64,000 nucleotides of DNA from Ceratopteris richardii (taxonomy: Eukaryota; Streptophyta; Polypodiopsida; Polypodiales; Pteridaceae), in NCBI GenBank assembly GCA_020310875.1, contig CM035415.1, positions 193,564,432 to 193,628,431 on the forward strand. Direction: 5' to 3'. The position numbers and the translations under genes are program-made. Positions 24,537 through 35,872 of the stretch are shown in pieces (within the stretch, counting starts at the first letter, position 1; every line of letters begins with the position of its first letter). The notes beneath the pieces are model-generated. The model did not search any database, was not told where the DNA came from, and saw only the letters and a list, made by a program, of their open reading frames with translations.

Positions 24537-25591
24537 TCAGGATACTTCAAAACATCTTTTGATTTTCTTCTGTAATGCCTTAATAAATTTTTGTGTAGTA
24601 TTTTCATCGAGTAATTGCACACTGGGACTAGAGGAACTAGCTAGAGCCGCTTGATCAACAATAATTCGGCTCTGAGCTACCAAAAAGGATTCTTGTAGAT
24701 AAAAATCATTCTTGAGGACAGCTTGACATCTAAATGAACCATATTCGGCATCAACTTCTAGCCAATTCATCTTCTCATTCTAATAATTTAATAAATTCTC
24801 TGTTCGGTGAATTTGTTGTGCCTAAAACTTGGTGATTTTGAAGTAACCCTGCCTCTCCTTCTGAGTCGCATCTAATTATTTCTTTAATTTGAATGTGACA
24901 TCGATTTCAACTATTGACACCTCTGCTTTAGTAAAGAGTGCCTCCTTGGTAGCCGCCCGTTCAGTCTCCCACTAAATAGCTTTAGTCTTAATCTTTGTGC
25001 AAGCATGCTCCAATGCATTCGCTTTCTGAGTCTGCTCTTCTAATATTGAAATTACTTTTGCTAGAGCTTCGTTCTTTTTAGCTACGGTATGGTGTAGAGT
25101 TTCCAATTCTTCATCTTTCATTCTTAGTTATTGCTGCAACCTGAGTTCTTGTGCTCCAAATCGCATATCTTCTTCCTATAGAGGGGCAAGACCAGCTTTG
25201 GCATGTCTTACTTGTCTTGAAAAATCTTCTCCACGTGTGTTTTCTCTACTTCTATGCATGTTTGAATCTAACTAGAAGCCTATAGGAGATACTGACCAAC
25301 CTTGGCAAGATCATCTAAAGCAAAATGAGGGCTAATCCCTAATTGTAGGAAGGGCCCTGTGAAAGTGGTTTGCGTGACCACTGCATAGATTGCACATTCT
25401 TTAGAAATAGGTTTCTCGAAGGTGATAGGGGGAGGTGAATATGTCGGGGAATCTAGAGGCATAATTGCAGCTACTTCATCATGAATTGGGTTGGCCTTCG
25501 GGGATACAATCTGACCAGATGGTACAATGGAGATAATGGGTTGAAGGATGATGAAGGGATCTTCGATCAATGAAATTTCTTTTGCACTCAC
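24537..25591 (-). pseudogene. Decayed coiled-coil protein gene of unknown identity
   Basis: Minus-strand frames 25280-25591 and 24537-24770 are the open ends of a longer decayed frame. Between them, one frame reads through with few stops (all TAA or TAG where CAA or CAG fits) and about one frameshift near 25180. The middle is strongly heptad-like and charged (ELETLHHTVAKKNEALAKV, ISILEEQTQKANALEHAC, WETERAATKEALF), which predicts a coiled coil. The N-terminal part is P/I-rich (SPPPITFEKPISKE). I do not recognise the family. It could be an extra ORF of a retrotransposon or a host-derived pseudogene. Confidence 0.55.
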
Positions 25592-26595
25592 AAAAAACTT
25601 ATTGCTCTATGATCTGAGCAATAATAACATTGAGGAAAGATAAAATGACATGTTGTAGAGGAGGCCTTTGTGTTCAAACATCAAGCTTGCATTATGCTTG
25701 AGGTGGATATGCTCTACATCAAATCCATCATTTGGATGGTGTCATATATGTACCTTGAAGAATAGCACTTATGTGCATATTATTTATTTGTGCTAATTGG
25801 TTGATCACTTATGATCATTTCTTTAAGGTTCAAGGTATTTACCTTTGTAAAAGGAAAGAGTAAATTGCATCAAATTCACAAGTTAGAAGTGGTTGAAATT
25901 GATTCTCAATCATTCAATCAAGAAGTAGATATGACTTCAACTTTATCTTTTCCTAGATTGTGGGAAAAGATTCCAATCAATCTAAACTACCAAACTTGTG
26001 TAATTTTGAATTCACATTCATGATGAACATGCATGGTCATATCCTCAAGATTCGATATAAAGACTCCAAAACATTTTTACATTAATAAGAGTGTTGATCC
26101 GAAGCAATACATATACCTTTTGATCATTGCTTGGTGCCATTTCTATTCTCTGCTCCTTCTTCCTCAAATAGAGTGAACTTACAGAGCTTCTAGCTCTCTC
26201 TACAAAGCTCCAAATCATGATTTTAAGAATTCATTAGGAATCTATACTATTTTAGGTTATGTGTATAAATTTACAAGTCATTTGGTTCAATACTTTCAGA
26301 GAAACCGTAATTTTACAGTCTCAGGGTCATTGTCTCCACATCCCTAAAAAATTAGGATGACATCCAATTAGTGTTAAGGTGGTTGATCCTTCATTGGTTG
26401 ATATAAATTAGAAATTTTAGCAATCCAAAACTATGTATGATACTCTCTTAAGATGAATTTTTCTCATTCTAACTGTGTTGGTTGCTCTCAGTGTTTGAAG
26501 TCATAACTTCCATCCATTTTTAGAACGTTTTTTAAGAGCTAATCAAGGTGCAAGTTATCTGTTCTGCATCAACTTGTTGTTGTTGATGTTCCAAA
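25592..26595. other. Unassigned DNA, probably including the left part of the E5 LTR
   Basis: L1 is inserted at 26601 in sequence that resumes at 33245 and ends in CA one base before the E5 primer site, so the bases just left of 26596 belong to the same LTR. I could not find its left end or a second copy. Confidence 0.45.
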
Positions 26596-26600
26596 GTACC
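26596..26600. other. Target site duplication of L1, left copy (GTACC)
   Basis: GTACC precedes the LTR start TGCAAGAG at 26601 and recurs at 33240-33244 after TTATTACA. Confidence 0.95.
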
Positions 26601-27049
26601 TGCAAGAGAACAAGGATTACGACCACCACATGCTAGAGAGATGACTCTCCTCCCAACCAAATGCCTCTATATATAGCTCTCTCCAGGGGACTGCCTTCTT
26701 GGGCAGGTGGATACTAGCCAGCCAAGTGTCAGCCATGTAACTACATGTGCGCCAAGTGTCCCAGTTAACTCGAGTTAACTCAAGTGGATGCTTCTAGAAG
26801 GCTCTAGAGACCTTTGGGCAAAACACTCTCCCCATGCTCCCCATGGGGGTTGAACCCAAGACCTCCTCCTTCACATCCTTGAGACTTAACCACTAAGCTA
26901 AGTGGATCACTTGTTCACAAGAGCACAAGACCTCCTAGTAAGTCTAAAACTCGAGATCTTTGGTCATACACACGGATGACCAAACGGTGTCCGATTTCAG
27001 ATCTGTCTGAACCGGCCAGACCCTTGGATCATAGACTTACTTTATTACA
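26601..27049 (-). repeat. 3' LTR of L1
   Basis: 449 bp, TGCAAGAG to TTATTACA. It has a TATA-like CTATATATAG at 26667-26676. Within it the minus strand carries a tRNA-like segment with A and B boxes (26846-26901). Confidence 0.95.
26846..26901 (-). promoter_or_regulatory. tRNA-like polymerase III promoter inside the L1 LTR (left copy)
   Basis: The minus strand has an A box TAGCTTAGTGG (26885-26901 with flanks) and a B box GGTTCAACCCC (26846-26856). Their 56-base span equals that in a tRNA gene. The match to TRGCNNAGTGG is full and to the B-box consensus good. The rest does not fold as a convincing tRNA, so it is probably tRNA-derived (SINE-like). Transcription would run in the element sense direction. 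Confidence 0.65.
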
Positions 27050-27064
27050 TTCTTCCCCCCTTGG
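27050..27064 (-). other. Polypurine tract of L1
   Basis: The minus strand reads CCAAGGGGGGAAGAA directly before the 3' LTR, preceded by a short inverted repeat (ATTTTCG, CGAAAAT). Confidence 0.85.
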
Positions 27065-30000
27065 AAAATATTTTCGTCCTCGAAAATAGAGCTATATACA
27101 TACTGTAGGCAACCCCCGAGCCTCATGTTCTAAAACTAGAAGAACATGGTCATGTTCTAGAACTCGAAGAACATGTCTCATCTCTGTGGTGGCATCCCTG
27201 CCCAAATGATTCTAAACACTATCTCGCTTTGCACTTTGATAAACTAGTCAAAGTACAAAATAGTGAATGAATAATAAAGGTGGATCTAATCACATCCCTG
27301 GCCAATTCATAGTTTCTAGATGTGCGATCTAGGCACAAACATGTGAATTGGGTGGATTGAAATTACTAGTCTATTTCTAGGCATACCTGGTGCATGGACT
27401 TAGTAATGAAGGTGGGATTCTTATCCCTTGCAAGACTTTAAGAATTCTTGATTCACTTGAATTTGTTTTGGAGAACTTGAAGTTTGGTTGTCCCAAACAT
27501 CTAACTTTAGATGTTTGTACAATGGTTTACTTTGATCTAACAGTTACTTGATTTTTTCACCCAACTAGAGGACTACTTTGTCCTAATGGGTTTAAAAATC
27601 CTTTGTAAACTGTAGGAGAAAGTTTACCATTTCTTTGAGTCAACCATACTATAAGTTGTCCAATACAAATCCATAATGAAATTTGTCCAACTTGACACTT
27701 TTCTCAAAGACTTTAAGTGAAAGTTCTTGGGAATTGTCAATCTGATGAGCAATTCCTAACTTCCCTATTCTAGAGTATACTGGACTCTAGGAAATCATTT
27801 ATGCTATAACTTGAAGCAAACTCAAATGAATAAGTCTACTTAGACTTATCATCTTTTGAAGATTGAAAAGGTTCTTGTACATAACATCTATCTAGGATGT
27901 TCAAGTTAGTTATTTTATTCTAACCGGCTAACCCTGGTCTTTTGCAAAAGAAATCAGATACCATATCTGAGTCAATTTCAAAAGATTTGGAAAGCGGAAA
28001 GAAATAACTAAAACTCCGTACAACCAATTCAAACTTCGAACATACATAAACTTGCTATGAGTCAAAGGCTAGATGACTTAGGACTTCAACTTTTCAAAGA
28101 TCTATTTCAACAGGATATTGAAGCATTGTCTTTATCTTTAAGAGAAATAAGCTGGATTTTCAAAAAGATACAAAGAAAACCAAAAACATCATCCAACCAC
28201 AGGATACTAGTGTGGCAATTACCATCAGTGTGTCGACCCACTGAGGTTTGTTTGATGAGTTTTTTACTCTAATAATGCTTCACTTGAGACTAAGTTCAGG
28301 TCACATTCAATCTTTTTGACTCCTACTCGTGAATGCAATTCTTGTGCATTTCTTTGAGTCAAAAGAGTGAATTTACCAAGTTATACTAAAAATTTGGTAT
28401 TTGACTTAGTCAATCAAATCCTTGGTTTGAAAAGATAAACTCAAATCCAACTTCTTTCAGAAATTTATCAAATATTTCTAATCAATAACACTTAAGCTTG
28501 AAGTGTTCTAAGAAGATCTTAGAAGTTACTTACTTCATATCTTCAACTTCCTTAATCTTGAAGTCGTCTTGAAGTATCTTGAGATTCTTCTTGAATTTAA
28601 ACTCCTTCTATGAAGTTTTAATTCCCTTTAAGATCAAACCTAACTTCAAGATCCAAACGAAGACTAAAAGATAATCATCATCTCACGGTCCGATGTCCCA
28701 TACCATCTTTCCTACATCAATCTAAGTATAAAATCTGGTGTCCCATACCACCCTATTTTATACTGACATTGACGTGTGAGTGAATTTTATCCTAAAGTCT
28801 ACAACATCTCTTGATAGAGAACCTTCTAGCTTTAATTCTTGACAAGAATTTCGCAGTTTTTAGGCACTATCTTTATCTTGATATTCTAGATTTTAATCCC
28901 CTGACATGATCGTTTCACGATCTTGTGCTTAACCTTGGGAACTTGAAAACATTTAATAGAATATCTCCAATCCTTTTTTGCTAGGGTTTTCAAATGAAAA
29001 CCCATCAGAATTCCAAGATCTTGAATTTCTCAAATTCAAGTTCAATTGGCTATTCTTGACCAATTTTGTAGCGACAAGAGTTTTTGACTTCTTGTCTTTA
29101 GATTCCTTTCTACTAATGCTTTTAGGTACCTATCCCGGCCGGGGCTTTTTACAGGAATCTCTCTACTGCTTAAGTCTAAGCATCCGCTCATGCTTTCTGG
29201 ATTTGTACCAAAATCCCTTTAAGGATAGGCAAACACTTATGTTTTACCTTTCACAGACTTAAGTACCGTCTTCACGGTTGCAGACTACATACTTGGAATT
29301 ACTTTTCTCTGTTCATACTTGGAACAGCTTACTTTTTTCACAATTTTCCATTTAATAAATGGAACTTTAGTGAATAATTCCTAACGGAATTTTTTACTGC
29401 CAATACTTGGGCAATCTACAGAGTAGTTCTATTCGCACGCTCTTGGACAATCATGGCCAAGTTTGATCAAGTCTGGTTGATCTTTGCGACAAAAATAAAG
29501 ACTTAGTCTTTATTTTTAAGATCTCTTAAACTATCTTAAGCTTCTTTGCTTACCTGCAGGATTTTTAGAGATCTTTCCCTCAACTTAAGTCCAAGCATTT
29601 TCTAATGCTTTTCAGATTCCAAAGCTAAGAATCTCTGATATACCTTAAGGTTATATCACTTATTTGGACTCAAATACCAAAACTGGTGGCTAGGGATTTA
29701 CTTGCTATAAAACTTTTCTTGAAAGATGCTAGTCTCACATCTTGGGAGATTTTTCTTTCAAGAACTTTTTGATTCCTTCCAAGGAATCAAGTAACACTAA
29801 GCTATAACTTGAAGCAAATGATTCATCTTGGAATCTTTTGTTTTCCAGTCCAATGATTCATCTTGGAATCTTTTCCTTTACTGGAAAGATCTTCAAAAGA
29901 AATTCTAGACTTTTGGATAAGACTAAGACTTAAGGCTTTGCTTGTCCAAAAGATATTCTCATTTAACTAATGAAATAGTTAATTAGACTCTTTCATTAGC

Positions 30001-31589
30001 TTATCTTTAGGAAATAGCTTAATTTCCAAAGATTACTTTGCTTGGGTCTCTTCAAGCCTTACCACTTGAAGATAATCTTTTAGGAAAGAACTTGTTTCCT
30101 AAATTATCTTTAGGAAATATCAGGATTTCCTAAGATATATGTTTCAAAAAAATGAAAATAATTTAAATCATTTCATTAATTGTCATGACTTTAGGAAATT
30201 ACTTGATTCCTAAAGATCAATTAATATTTATTTTGGTTTCTTTTTTAAGCCTTGAATTAGCTTAAATAGAATCAAGCAAGTTTCCTTGAAAAGTTTCCGC
30301 GTCGATAGAAGACCTTGCATCATGCCTTGAGATGCATTTCTGGAAACTCTCATCTATGGCCACTAGAGTTCCTGGGATTCTAGAAGTTCAATACTTCTAC
30401 TTATTTTCATCAATTTGATGAATAAAGTATTAAATCTCCTAAAAATATTTTTGGAACTTACAAGTTTCAACAGAAACTTCCTTACTTGGATGCATGAACA
30501 TGAACATCCAAAAAACAACTAAATCCTCGATAGTTGCTAAGAATATCTAAGTTTCTTTCCCAAACTTATACTGAGCATGCATGCTGGAAAGTAGCTCTAT
30601 GAATACTTGCTTTCAGCTTGATGTCTTTTCCTCAAAAAGACTCCTACTAAGTGGTACCTATGTATCACTTTTTGGGAAAAAATAGACTAGATACTTAGTT
30701 GCATGATGATCAAGATCCTTGCAACTAGGTAATTTTCTATTTTTTCCACCTAGCTAAGTCAAGTTAGAAAAAGAAAAGAATGAAAGTATACGTGTTCAGC
30801 TACTTACCAAAAGAACATGCGTATGCTCATGCATCTACTTGCATGCAAATGCATGTTCATGTATGCAAATGCCCATTCTTGGGTGCAAATGCATGTGAGT
30901 TCCTGCAAATATAATGAACTTAAGCAAATCTTGAGCTTATTAGGTATGCAAACAAGCATCCATGCAAAAAACAACCTGCTTGCTATTCTGGCAAAAGATA
31001 ATTATTCAAGTGCGTGAACTGGAGAATTAACTACCTTTTCCAAGCAGTGTGAACTTGATGTGCATAAAACATTCTTTTATGCACAAATAATCTTTTCATT
31101 TTTGTGCATGAATGGAAATAAAAATTTCAATTGCATACCTAAAGCTGAAAAGTACTTGTATACTTTTATGTCATTTCAATACTGTCTTTAACTCTCTAAT
31201 TAGCTTTCATATTGAGATAACCATAATTGGACTATGCTTTTAGTCCTAATTAATGCATCCTAAATGAAAGCATTCGAGCAAACAAATATCGAAATGAAAA
31301 CATAACTTGGAAAATACTTATCTTCCAATTAGCTACGTCCTTCCATTGATTCTTTGGAAGAGTGATTCGTCCTCTTGATCCTCAAGAAAAAATGATTCTT
31401 CATCTTGGTTAAGTTCAGTCTCCATACTTTTGAAGACTCAACGCATGCAACATCCACCATGGATGCATGCCCTCCAGCTACATGGTCTTTGTATGACACA
31501 CCCACTCCTCAATGGGTGTAAGATAAAGAAGACGATGCAATAAGACTTGATAAAAGCTCCTTGGATGCCTTGATCGGAAATAAAAAAGA
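27065..31589 (-). other. L1 interior, non-coding
   Basis: AT-rich and free of long frames on both strands. Short motifs such as TTAGGAAA and TTTCCTAA recur in both orientations around 30060-30250. There is no similarity by eye to the other elements in the window. Confidence 0.7.
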
Positions 31590-32600
31590 TGCCTAGTTGA
31601 ATATCACAATGACTTCTCTATGCGCAGGTGTGGAGTTCAATTCCCAGGAGTTAGCATCGACATGAGCTTCTTTTGTCAGAGAAGAAATCTTCTTTTGCTT
31701 TCTCCATTGTAGACTTCCACAGCGCAAACGTCATATAAAGATATGCGTCAGCTGAGAAAGCTCGTATGTCAACCTATCCTCGTGGTTACTGCAATATGCA
31801 TCTCTCTGTAGGTGTCCAAATTAAAATCCCAGCTTCCATTGTGGAATAGCTAGAGACTTCGTGGTTTAGAGTAAGTCCTGCTTCATCAGAGGTCGATGGT
31901 TCAATACCCGGGCAGCGACCTACTGAAGACTCCATTCTTTTATATCGTGTGAATAGCCGTTTGCCTACGTAGAAGTCATAGCTTCGATTCTTCTGTTTTG
32001 ATGTTAGAAGAACAGCAGCGTCACAAGATCTGGATGTTTAGCTCGACTTTTAAATTACCATACGCTGTCGCCTTCTTGGATAAGGGAAGCACGTCGCGGG
32101 GAGGAGTACTTCGACAACGATGAATAAGTGCTACAGCAATGGAATTTCCACGCATCTCAGCAAGAGCGTACAAACAAAGTGATGAAGATAAAAGTCTCCA
32201 TAGATCTCAACCTCGACGCAGGCTCTCTACAGTGGATAGAAGAATATCCATGCCAGCTGCACGTCCTTTTTTCTTGGTACTGTACGAATTTCTACAGCAG
32301 TAGAAATATCTACATGACTTATCGCGTGAACGCTGTTGGCTCCTTTGGATATAGGAGTTCTCTGCCATCTTGAGCGTCACGGATCAAATTCGCGCGCTGT
32401 CTACAATCACTATACCTTGTCCAACTGATGGTCGCGTGCTCGGGTCCTGTGCGCCATCGTATGCAGATTGAAAAGCTCGTACTGCGTGAATCACAGCTCT
32501 AAATGTTTCTCCTGTGTAAGGTGCCCACACAAGATGTGTGTTCTCTTGGATAAGAGAGAGGTAGTCACTTATGTGAGGTCACGGGATCAAATCCCGTGCG
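31590..32600 (+). repeat. Degenerate tRNA-like modules in the L1 leader
   Basis: Several segments end in T-arm-like sequences: AGTTCAATTCC near 31650, GGTTCAATACC near 31899, GGATCAAATTC near 32383 and GGATCAAATCC near 32583. The last is framed by a perfect 5-bp stem (ACGGG/CCCGT) around a 7-base loop. Two of them share an upstream CTTTGGATA or CTTGGATAA block and a GGTCACGG or GCGTCACGG block, so they look like copies of one unit. They are on the strand opposite to L1 transcription. None is a complete tRNA. Confidence 0.5.
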
Positions 32601-32777
32601 CAAACTGCTGGAGATAAGACTTGATTTTGCCTTTTGTAACTTCCTCCTCCAGGTAGCCCGCCAAGATTACGTCGATTTGGGAGGATGTTTCGAAATAGAC
32701 GCGAGCAGAGATTGACGAGCAAGAAGCTATGGAGAGAGAAATGATGAAGCCCACTCCAAGGTCACCATGAGAGCTTG

Positions 32778-32789
32778 GCTCTGATACCA
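32778..32789 (-). other. Primer binding site of L1 (initiator Met-tRNA)
   Basis: The minus strand reads TGGTATCAGAGC one base from the 5' LTR at 32791. Confidence 0.94.
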
Positions 32790-32790
32790 A

Positions 32791-33239
32791 TGCAAGAGAA
32801 CAAGGATTACGACCACCACATGCTAGAGAGATGACTCTCCTCCCAACCAAATGCCTCTATATATAGCTCTCTCCAGGGGACTGCCTTCTTGGGCAGGTGG
32901 ATACTAGCCAGCCAAGTGTCAGCCATGTAACTACATGTGCGCCAAGTGTCCCAGTTAACTCGAGTTAACTCAAGTGGATGCTTCTAGAAGGCTCTAGAGA
33001 CCTTTGGGCAAAACACTCTCCCCATGCTCCCCATGGGGGTTGAACCCAAGACCTCCTCCTTCACATCCTTGAGACTTAACCACTAAGCTAAGTGGATCAC
33101 TTGTTCACAAGAGCACAAGACCTCCTAGTAAGTCTAAAACTCGAGATCTTTGGTCATACACACGGATGACCAAACGGTGTCCGATTTCAGATCTGTCTGA
33201 ACCGGCCAGACCCTTGGATCATAGACTTACTTTATTACA
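32791..33239 (-). repeat. 5' LTR of L1
   Basis: 449 bp. I found no difference from 26601-27049 in a base-by-base reading. It contains the second copy of the tRNA-like segment at 33036-33091. Confidence 0.95.
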
Positions 33240-33385
33240 GTACCTATTCCGTTTTATTGCACTAACCACAATCCTACAAGGTCTAGTTTACATATCCAAA
33301 GAGCTAGGGCTAGTCCTATGCTGGTTTGTTGGACCAACTTCACCACTTGACAACTCACCTTTCCAAGCTTCTCCAACGTCTTTCA
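33240..33385 (+). repeat. Right part of the 5' LTR of E5, after the L1 insertion
   Basis: Begins with the second GTACC copy and ends in TTTCA one base before an initiator-Met primer site. Its left part lies before 26596. Confidence 0.75.
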
Positions 33386-33386
33386 T

Positions 33387-33398
33387 TGGTATCAGAGC
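33387..33398 (+). other. Primer binding site of E5 (initiator Met-tRNA)
   Basis: TGGTATCAGAGC, followed ten bases later by the ATG of a Copia gag. Confidence 0.93.
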
Positions 33399-33407
33399 AA
33401 GTTCAAG

Positions 33408-35872
33408 ATGGGAGATGGCTTTCCAATAATGATTAAGAAGCTTGATAGACACAATTATGTTGCTTGGAAAATTAGAATGGAGGCTTATTTGTAAGGAAGA
33501 AATCTATATGGGATTGTATCAGGTGATGAAGCAATGCCTATTCCAAGATCCAAAGGAGGACCTACTCAAGAGGAAACATATAAGCTTACACTTTGGTGTG
33601 CAAGGGATGCTCAAGCAAGGTCATACATACTCAACTCTATCTTTGATTTTCTACTACCATATATTAGAGGATGCACGACATCTCAATAGACCTAGAATGC
33701 CCTAGAAACTCTCTTTTCTACTAGTCCAAAAGCAAGGAAGAATCATCTCTAGAATGAGTTCAATCAGATGAAGAAGATTCCAAAGAAAAGTACCACAGTT
33801 TGTTAAAAAGGTCAAGCAAGTTGCTGATTAGCTAGCATCCATTAGAGAGCTGATTGAAGAAGAGGCCATCATGAGGCAAATTCTCAATGGGATTGGAGGT
33901 GACAAGCAATAGCAATCTTTCACCACAACATATGATTTAATCATGGATGTATCAACTCCAGACTTCAACATCTTTTTTGGACAACTCGCTAATCAAGAGG
34001 CCAACAATAGCATAAAGGAAGGTAACTCATATCATGGTAATTCAACTAGGGCTCTATATGCATATAAGAAGGACAAGATGCTGGAAGGCAAGAAGAAGGA
34101 AGACGATGAAGAGGAGACTTCCCAATCCAACTTTGTAGGCAAGAGCAAATGGAAAGGGAAGAAGAAAGGACCAAATCATGAAAAGTCCAAAGGGCAAAAT
34201 GTTCAACCTTGTGCCATATGTGATGAGTCCTACCACACTACTCATAATTTCTAGTTGAATGGGAATACCTAGAAAGGAAGTGGAAGAGGTGGATATGGTA
34301 GTAGTAGAGGTAGAGGCGGACATAAATTCAACAATAACAATAGAGGCCATAACAAAAGGGACTACAACAATTGTTCTAAAGACCAAAAACATGAAGAATC
34401 ATTGATCTTGATGAATCTAAGCCACAAGGAAGGTAAAGAAGATAATCATTTATTCTACATAGATTCAGGATGTTTAAATCATGTTGCAGGCAACGTAGAT
34501 CTCTTATTTGATTCGGAAAGCCCAAAGCATAGACATGAAGTTCAAACGGAGGAGAAGATTGGCAATGTCAAAGCTTCCAATGACATGACATTTATTCTGA
34601 GAAAGGTACTCTATGTTCCCACCATTACCAAAAACCTAATAAGTGTAGGCCAAATAGTTGAGAAAGGCTTGCAAGTTAGGTTCAGCCAACATGGAGCTTT
34701 CGTGGAAGATCCATGTCAAAGCTTCAAGAAGATAGCGTGAGGTGAGAAGCATGGTAGGCTCTTTACTTTTGAAGTAGGAGAAACCAAAAACATAGCTCTA
34801 TTCAAATCTAGTCCTCAAACCCTAAGTGACCTTGAACTGTGGGATAAGAGACTAGCTCATGTGAATGAAAGACAATTGAAAGATATATGAAAGGATCAAA
34901 GTGTTCTTGAAATTCCAAACATATGAAAGCAACACATGATCAACAAACATGATGCATGTCAGATCGGGAAGAACATTCAACCACAAAGGCTACATCCACA
35001 TAACTTATTGGACTTAGTACATATAGATGTATGGGGGCCAAGCCAAAAGCCTTCATTGGAAGGATCAAGGTATTATGTCTAATTTATTGATGACCATAAT
35101 AGATGGACTATTTTGTAATTTATCAAGAGTACAAATGAAGTTTTTGATTGCTTCAAAATGTATCTTGAACATGTGGAGAATCATACTCAAGAAGCTCAAA
35201 TCTGATGGAGAGGGAGAATACTTCTCCAAAGAGTTTGATGAGTTCTTGCAGGATAAAGGTATCAAAAGGAAAGTGACTATTAGGTACTCTCCTCAATTGA
35301 ATGGAATTACATAGAGAGGAAAGAAGACATTGGTTGGATCAGCTAGAATAATGCTTGAAGAGAAGAGGTTGCCACATTATCTATGGATAGAGGCTATTTC
35401 AACTACTATGTACCTTATTAGTAGACTACCATCCAAATCACTCCAAGGTATGACTCCTTATGAAGCATGGTATGGAAGAACACCTAGTATTGGACATTGC
35501 AAGTTATCCGGTTCTTTAACTTATGTAATGTACCATCACAAATAAGAGTTAAGCTAAATGAAAGGGCAACAAAGGTTGTGTTTATTGGGTATGATTCAAC
35601 TCAGATGGGTTACAAGTTCTATAATCCTTCTACCAATCTATTCACTACATGTAGATATGTTTTGTATGAAGAACATGATTCTTGGTATGATGGAGACATA
35701 CAAAAGGTAACTATAGCATATGATCTTGATTTTGATTCTCATCCATTCGGAAGCAAGCATGATACACATGTCCGGGATCCAAGAAGTGATATAAATTATG
35801 ACCAAGATGAAAAGGAAAAGGACTACAAGCTATGAAAGTCAAGAGGCAAAGCAAAGATGCAAGAGTGTGGAG
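33408..35872 (+). pseudogene. E5 gag-pol (Copia), decayed and cut by E3a
   Basis: The gag begins MGDGFPIMIKKLDRHNYVAWK and is close in design to E3. It is followed by the zinc knuckle remnant (CAICDESYHTTHNF, last Cys lost), the protease (FYIDSGCLNHVAGN), the integrase H2C2 region and core (VHIDVWGPSQ, GEGEYFSKEF) and the post-integrase region (IRVKLNERATKVVFIGYD). Many TAG, TAA and TGA stops and a few frameshifts break it. It ends where E3a starts (35873), before the reverse transcriptase. E5 would have been a + strand element on the order of 5-6 kb. Confidence 0.9.

Larger units (their letters stand above)
26601..33239 (-). mobile_element. L1: non-coding LTR retrotransposon (LARD-like), very recent insertion
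   Basis: 6639 bp with two 449-bp LTRs that I read as identical, a GTACC duplication, an initiator-Met primer site (32778-32789, minus strand) and a polypurine tract (27050-27064). The 5.7-kb interior has no frame over about 112 codons and no gag or pol domain. The minus strand just before the polypurine tract reads SIFEDENIFQGG, which resembles the extreme C-terminus of plant Gypsy pol and points to a Gypsy ancestor. It must have been copied by proteins from another element. Confidence 0.93.

Noticed and set aside
32128..32373. 81-codon + strand frame in L1 as a possible encoded protein
   Set aside because: It runs opposite to L1 transcription, overlaps tRNA-like modules and has no recognisable domain.
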